Below are positions 57,950 to 64,000 of a stretch of 64,000 bases of DNA, in pieces. The position numbers and the translations under genes are program-made. How positions within the stretch are numbered: the stretch's first letter is position 1; each line of letters begins with the position of its first letter. The notes beneath the pieces were generated by a model. That model was not told the DNA's origin. It worked only from the letters and a program-made list of their open reading frames with translations, and did no database searches. The DNA lies in the NCBI GenBank assembly GCA_012932295.1, contig JAAONU010000003.1:33670833-33734832 (forward strand), in the 5' to 3' direction. Source of the stretch: Cyclina sinensis. Lineage: Eukaryota; Mollusca; Bivalvia; Venerida; Veneridae.

Positions 57950-59125
57950 TTCTTTCCAGTGTGCATTATCACTGTTTCTAGGTAACCTTAGTATTAAGAA
58001 ACCAGCTTTTTATAACAATAATTTTGTCTGCATTCTTTGTCTTTAATGCTTGATTAAGATTAAATATGGCCCAAATAAAAACTCTTGTTTAACTTAAATA
58101 TTGCCTGTAAAACATAAATAAAACTTGACCACAAAACTTGTTGAAATGGTTCTAAGTACTAACACATATTTTTGGCAATAAACGTGGCCTATTCATTGTT
58201 TTACTGATCGTGTTTGATAGATATATAGGTTTCACAATGTTACAGTAGTAATTTAGATCCTTGAGACAGAAACTGTAGACAGTTTTATGGAAAATTAACA
58301 AAATTTAGCCACACTTAAGTGTGAGTGGGGAAATAAATACGTATATGTCAATAAGATCGGAGAGTTTTGGATTGTTTAAGGGTTGGGAATAATCTATAAG
58401 TGGCCACATGTTAGAGTGTTGAATTACTGTTAGAGTTTACTATATATATGTAAAGAGTTGTTTTTTAATTTGATTTGTTACAAGATTAATATTATAAAGT
58501 AAGCTTATGAATTACTACAACACCACACAAACAGAAGTCATTCTAGATTTTACGGTATCCTCAAAACTCAACCAATTCCTTCCTCTCACCTTGCTGTTAC
58601 TGAGGTCAATATTTGAAGTTGCTATTTACAAATACAAGTTTGGAGTCATGTGTTGGTTCTCCTCAAGAGCAGTGGTCACATTGATAAATGGAAAACAGTA
58701 CAGTTGAATAGAACTGAACAGAACCAGACTATTTAAGAAAATAAAACAAAACTGTCCCTACTCTAAACCAAACAGAGGTTTCTTCAGTTTAAAAGAACAT
58801 AAAGTAAGTTAAAATGTATTACAGGTGTCTGTCTTAACTGACCGATCTTTTCTTGTCTTTCAACACAGATTTGAATGATATTCTTTTCAAGCGATTTTTT
58901 TAGTTCAGTCTTATCGTATCTGCAACCTGAGAATGCCTTATGATTAAATATCTAATCCAAGAATTTCATGTAACCTTTTAATTATAATGTATTTTCATTG
59001 CTAATAAAATAACATTATATATATGCCTGCATAAATTTTCTAATGTAAAAATTGCAATAATTATTTTATTAGAAAAGGGACAGGTTCTCCTTGAAATTTT
59101 CAAATTTCAGTCAGTCCAAGACAAT
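57950..59125. other. Unique AT-rich sequence
   Basis: No recognisable feature. Confidence 0.45.
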
Positions 59126-59128
59126 CCT

Positions 59129-59368
59129 CCTGAGATTGATCCCCTGCTCCTACATAAACATTACTAATTGTTTTTCGGATGAGACGTTAAACTGAGGTCC
59201 CATGTATCAGTGCTGTACACTGAGCATGCTAAAGAACCAAGGGTGTCTCTGGAATGGGATGCTTTCTGTATCTTGCAGTACCCCCACAATATAAAATAAC
59301 TAATCTCTGCAGGGGGTGTTGGTCATATGGGCAAACGGTACCGATGATAAATAAACTAAAATAGATAG
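59129..59368 (+). mobile_element. tRNA-headed SINE copy B (A-box part of head missing)
   Basis: The body is nearly the same as copy A: 'gagattgatcccctgctcct', 'gatgagacgttaaactgagg', 'ggtgtctctggaatgggatg' and 'gtatcttgcagtaccccca'. It ends with 'gataaataaactaaaatagatag'. The 5' truncation is typical of incomplete reverse transcription. Confidence 0.85.
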
Positions 59369-59379
59369 GGATTTAGGTT

Positions 59380-62300
59380 TGAGATTAGTGTTTTAATAAG
59401 TTATCCTTAATTTATTTATCATTTTTTTGAAAATCTATAGATTGATTTTTTAAGGAGTTTTGGACATAAAAATTGGTCTAGGAAGATGAAATTTGGTAAA
59501 AACCGACAAATTTTCATGTATACTAATGTTGCAGATGTTACAGGATATATTTAGCCACAACAATTAATGTGACCATTTTTATGAAACTGAACCTTTGTCT
59601 AGAAAAATAAAGAATATGTATGCCAATTTGCTCACACTGAGTTTTTTCTGAAAGGTAATTTCATCTTTTGATGAATACCGTATATGTGATTTGAGAGGTG
59701 GCACTTGTACACTGGCTAAAGTGAAATTTGAATCAATTTTTCTTTTTGCTAAGTGAGACTTCAGAAAACAAGGTGTAGAGGCTCTTGTTATGGAGCGTGT
59801 GCACATTTTCCTTTTTTTTTTTTTTTTTTTAAAGTACTCCATCATTAGGGAGCAATTTTGTCCTAGAAAATCATTGAATTTGTACATGATTGTTGCATGA
59901 TAAATGTAATTGCACAAAGCCAGTTGAAACAGAAGCATTTTAATCATATAGAAAACAGAAGAAGTGTATGTTTTTGGTTTATTTTGCTCAATAAATCATG
60001 CATTTCCATGACAACGTGTATGAAATTGTTGTTAGGTATAGCAGCAACCTAATGAGTAATTTTTTCTATCGTTTAGATTACATGCTAATGACAAAATTCA
60101 CATGTTACCAGTAATTAAATCTTAAAGGGATAAGTTCCAACGAAACAATGTAAGAAAAGTTGCCGAGAAAGGAGTAAGGAAGTTTGATAATTTTTCTTCT
60201 TCATAATAGTGTCCTATTATTCATCTGAAAAAACTATTTGGATTCACTCATGCCTCTATCCTCCACCTCTAATTGTACCAATAGTGACAATATACAATTA
60301 GATGCTGCCTAAAATCATATCATGGAATGGCTCACTTGATATATCCTACAAAACAAAGGCTGCATAAAATTAACAGATATTTCCCTTACAGTTTCAGCAT
60401 TGTATTTCTTACATTTTAATCAAGCAATGAGGGTTCATATATCAGGATTTACCATGAGAAACCCAGTGTGTCTGTTCTCAAAGGCACTGAGTTAATGAAC
60501 TTTTCATCTCCCTGTATTGTTTTGAGCAAAAAAATACCTTAATTATTTACCTTATTTTTAATCTTTTTGTGCATAATCATATCTCTTTTTCCACGTTTTT
60601 TGAACCTTTGAAAGATCTTTTTAAAGAAAGTCAAGTTATCAGAGATGCATGACATCTTCATAAAAAGATTAGTTTCCGCAGCATTTGTTGCTCTATCTAC
60701 TATTAAATATTTTCTTTAAGAAATAAGGAAGAAAAAGTAATGCGTGCATTTGAATTTGTTATTTCACAATGCTTCGCTTAACCTAATATAATCTATCGTT
60801 ACAACAGGGCAATATCTCTCGATTGAAGTAGTATGGTTGTAAACCGTTACCGAGGTAATTTACTAATATCTATATTTATATTTACTCAGTCGTTGAAAGA
60901 TTTCCTGTTTCACCTGTATTGGGTTTATATGTATTCACACAATTATAAGCGTCCACAAAATTTTAATCTTTGAGATAAAAGATAAAATTTAGTCACATTT
61001 ATTTTTTGGTTCAAGGTAAATCAGGGATTTAGGAACGTTTAATATGTTTTTTCTTCAAAAGGTAAAGAACTGCTTGTAACTTGAAACTGTTTTATCAACA
61101 AAATGTAGTATACAAAAGTATACAAATTTAATGTATATTTAAACTAAATGATGTACATAAGGTTGTTTTGTAGTAGAGCTCTCAGCTGCCGCATGCATGA
61201 GTGATTAACAAAAGAAATCTTTATTTGAAGTTTTGCGTGTATACAAAGACTTAAAAAGGGGAAAAAGGGGTCTGTGTAGATATATATGGTAAATAAACAT
61301 AGCTTTTCAATCAAATGAAAGGGCATAATGATTTCTATAGAAATCGAGAAGAATTAAGTATGTTTATCGTATAAAGTTACCGCGTGGCCTGTAGTAGCCA
61401 CGTATTTTGTAAATTGAAAAGTTACATATTTTAACAAAGGGGCTGTACTTCCTGTCTTGAGAAAGCTGTTGTAAATTACAAAAAAAAAATGGAAGTTTTG
61501 TTTGTATGATTTTCATTATTATGTGATTGTTTGTAAAGGTCAGGTCTATGTAACCTTGTGATCAGTTTTTAACCTGGATTTGCCTTTAACGACAAGGATA
61601 TTGTAAAAGGTATGATTGTTTAGGCTAACTAATTAATAAAAAGATTACTTGTATGGTATATATACAAAATTGCAGAAGACATTTTTATATTCTGTGCTGT
61701 TTTTAGTACCAAGCTTTTCTTTGATCAGTAGATTTATATTTCCCAACCTAGGCAACAAAATAGACTAAACAAAATTTGGCAAAATAGGTTTGGTAGCAAA
61801 ATAGGTTTGGTATAAATTATTATGAAAGGTTGAGGTACTTATGTTCTTTTTGTTGTTTAATACAATAGGTATAATAGTTAAATTACAAAAAGTCTTTTTC
61901 TAGGAGTAAATTGTACTCTTTTTACTGACCTGCAAGAATATACAAAAGATAAAATCTGTAAGAAGAGACTGACATAGTGGTAATATTAAGTAATATTAAA
62001 GATAATGTAGTATAAGTTTTCAATAGCAGAAATACAAAGTACCATTGAAAACAAAGGCAAAAGTGGTAAATACTTCATAATAAGGTCTTTTTATATTGCA
62101 AAATCAACTTGATTAGGACAAAAAATTAATGGAAAGGGACGTGTTTTTGTTAAATAATGATTTTATTGATCAGTAACAGTTTCAAGATCTTTTGATTGAT
62201 ACCTTGTGCAGTGTTTGTTATTCCAACAAATAATATTGTGATTGAAAACGATCAGACTATTTTACGAGTTGCAGAAGTGGTTTTTTTTTTTTAAAGAGTT

Positions 62301-64000
62301 TGATATACTTTGGAAATAAAAGGAAACTGATCAATACTAATATTTAACAATGTTTATCTGTGCGTGGACATTTACAGTAGATGGAATCTGATAAAAAGCG
62401 TTATTCTATTCCTAGCCTATGTTTACCTACTTGACAGCGGTGATTCGGAGAATGTGTCCCAAGGTTCGTGTCGTTAACGATAGCTCCGTAGCAGCAGTAT
62501 AGTAATATAGATGCGTAATGCTGTGCTTTGCTAATAGTCCTCATGTTTTCCAATAATTTAGAAAGATGCATGATAAAAGGTACTGTCACATTGTTATAGT
62601 TTAATATTCGTAGATGGGATATCAGTACAGTCGTCGAAAAATATTGTAGTGAATACAGCGGGAGCAATGCTTATAGATGTTGATGTGTGTCATAATTCAA
62701 TACACGTAAGTAAATTGATTGACTTATGAGAGCTTTTTAGGAGAGATAATGGCTGGAGGTGTTGTTTCCATTTCCAAGGAAAGAAAATAAGTTTGTTGTA
62801 GCTGAAAGAATTTGTACCTTTGTAAATTATTGTGAAAAAGAAAAAAGAAGGTTTTATGTTTGTGGAAAGGTGTGTTTATTTACCAGAATTTATGAGTGAC
62901 AGTTTTGAGGAGATTGATTATTTAAATGAAAAGTATTTAAATACATTTCGGAAGTTCAAGTTTTTATAAATGATGTTGTTGTTTTATTCCTTTGAAAACT
63001 GTTTGGGTAATAAATATTATTTTCTAGTAAAATTATTTATTTTATTTACTAGACACAAACAGAAAAATTTTAGTAAGGTATTATTAATTTTATCCCTTAG
63101 AATAATACTCATTTTTATATATAATATATAATATATATATATATTATGTATCTTATATTTAATAGAGTGTAAGGTAGAGCTTTTTTCACTTGTATACCTT
63201 TGATGGACCTGTGAGAGAAAAAACATTTAATTTGGTATTGTAAACTGATTACAATCAATTTTATTGAGATATTCAAGATTGTATTATAATTCTTTTAGAT
63301 GTATTCCATATTCCATTAATTAAGAGCATTGATTATTTGTGCAAATATTATGCCAAGTGTTTGAAATGGGATGATTTACATAGATGCAACAGTGTTTACT
63401 TTCATAAATTTACATTACAAAGGTATGGCATAAGTGCTATTATGCAACCCCACAGTAATGGTAAATCAATAACTTTGTTTATAATTTGCATCGGTTGGTT
63501 GACATATGACGATTTTTCTTTTTTCTGACGGTTATCCTTTGTGCTAGCCCAAGACATAATGAGTGTGTTTAGATTAAACTTGATAATTGACTCACCGCTA
63601 ACCAATGAGATTGATTTTTTTGGTTAAAATTTACCCACTAACTTATCTTCTCCAAATGGATCAATAAATGGGTGATGTTGATAATTGGTCTTATTAAAGA
63701 ATTGGTAAGATTTATGTTAAGTCTATCAATTTTATCTACATTACCTGAGTTAAACTGGGAGCAGTAACCTTGTGATGTGGTTAATACAACCTGTAAATGA
63801 AACTTTTCAATTGTAAAAATGTGTAGACCGGGTATACCTTCAGTAAGTAAAGAAAAACCGTGTGTACCTATGACTGTATGCTATATTTAGGGACCATGTG
63901 CTTTCTTTTGTTTGGCAATGTGAAACTTGAGCCCCAAATTTTAGGGACTTTTTAAATGTGTACATATTTCAAAAGAAATGTTATAAAGACTTGTAAAGTA
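59380..64000. other. Unique AT-rich sequence
   Basis: No gene, SINE or dispersed repeat is recognised. It includes a long T-run at 59812-59830, an AT-dinucleotide stretch at 63115-63147, and an open minus-strand frame at 59947-59579 that runs through the T-run and shows no domain. Confidence 0.5.

Noticed and set aside
59579..59947. A 122-codon minus-strand frame
   Set aside because: It passes through a long T/A homopolymer (poly-Lys) and shows no recognisable domain.

Overview
The window reads as animal nuclear DNA, most likely from a bivalve mollusc. It is AT-rich and intron-dominated. It is crowded with dispersed tandem-unit repeats of the kinds common in bivalve genomes (units carrying 'tgaccttgacccctgaatga', 'ggtcaaggtcacac' or 'gctcaggtgagct' signatures, often next to 'gtccgtccgtc' runs). 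It also carries tRNA-headed SINEs and a BEL/Pao LTR retrotransposon. The bivalve call is inference from repeat style; no marker gene fixes it.

Host genes. On the minus strand, 8059 to 2824 holds the first three coding exons of a fuzzy planar cell polarity protein homologue (fuz/FUZ). Phases and splice sites agree, and the remaining exons lie off the left edge. Only 71 bp from the fuz start codon, on the plus strand, begins a tentative gene: an open exon at 8131-8284 is phase-compatible with exon-like segments at 21654-21768 and 53513-53573, and possibly with a terminal exon at 55614-55658. I do not recognise its product. If it is real, most of the window is its intronic sequence.

Repeats and mobile DNA, left to right. 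1-1945: ~150-160 bp unit repeat ending in a hairpin, in fuz intron 3. 3990-5376: two more repeat blocks. 5400-6835: a 44-bp minisatellite directly beside fuz exon 2, whose units each copy the exon 2 5' splice site. 7480-7740: two tRNA-headed repeats. 8831-9265 and 57447-57933: two copies of a TTAA-flanked inverted-repeat element with a tRNA-like core. 9312-9484: tail of a non-LTR reverse transcriptase. 10945-12358: two repeat families abutting. 16411-24000: a series of repeat blocks, one SINE and one tentative exon. 24000-34000: mostly single-copy sequence with two decayed SINEs. 34085-35308: a 56-bp satellite with higher-order order. 37200-44440: nested repeat families and an 839-bp TA-flanked inverted-repeat transposon. 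45261-45551: the best SINE copy. 47990-51643: a very young, internally deleted BEL/Pao element with identical LTRs and an intact 991-codon frame. 54337-54579: mariner-type helix-turn-helix remnant. 56320-56650: ~60 bp tandem repeat. 59380-64000: no recognisable feature.

The items most worth follow-up are the minisatellite made of duplicated fuz splice donors, the in-frame deletion derivative of BEL/Pao with identical LTRs and a tRNA-His primer site, and the chimeric inverted-repeat element carrying a Pol III-like core.
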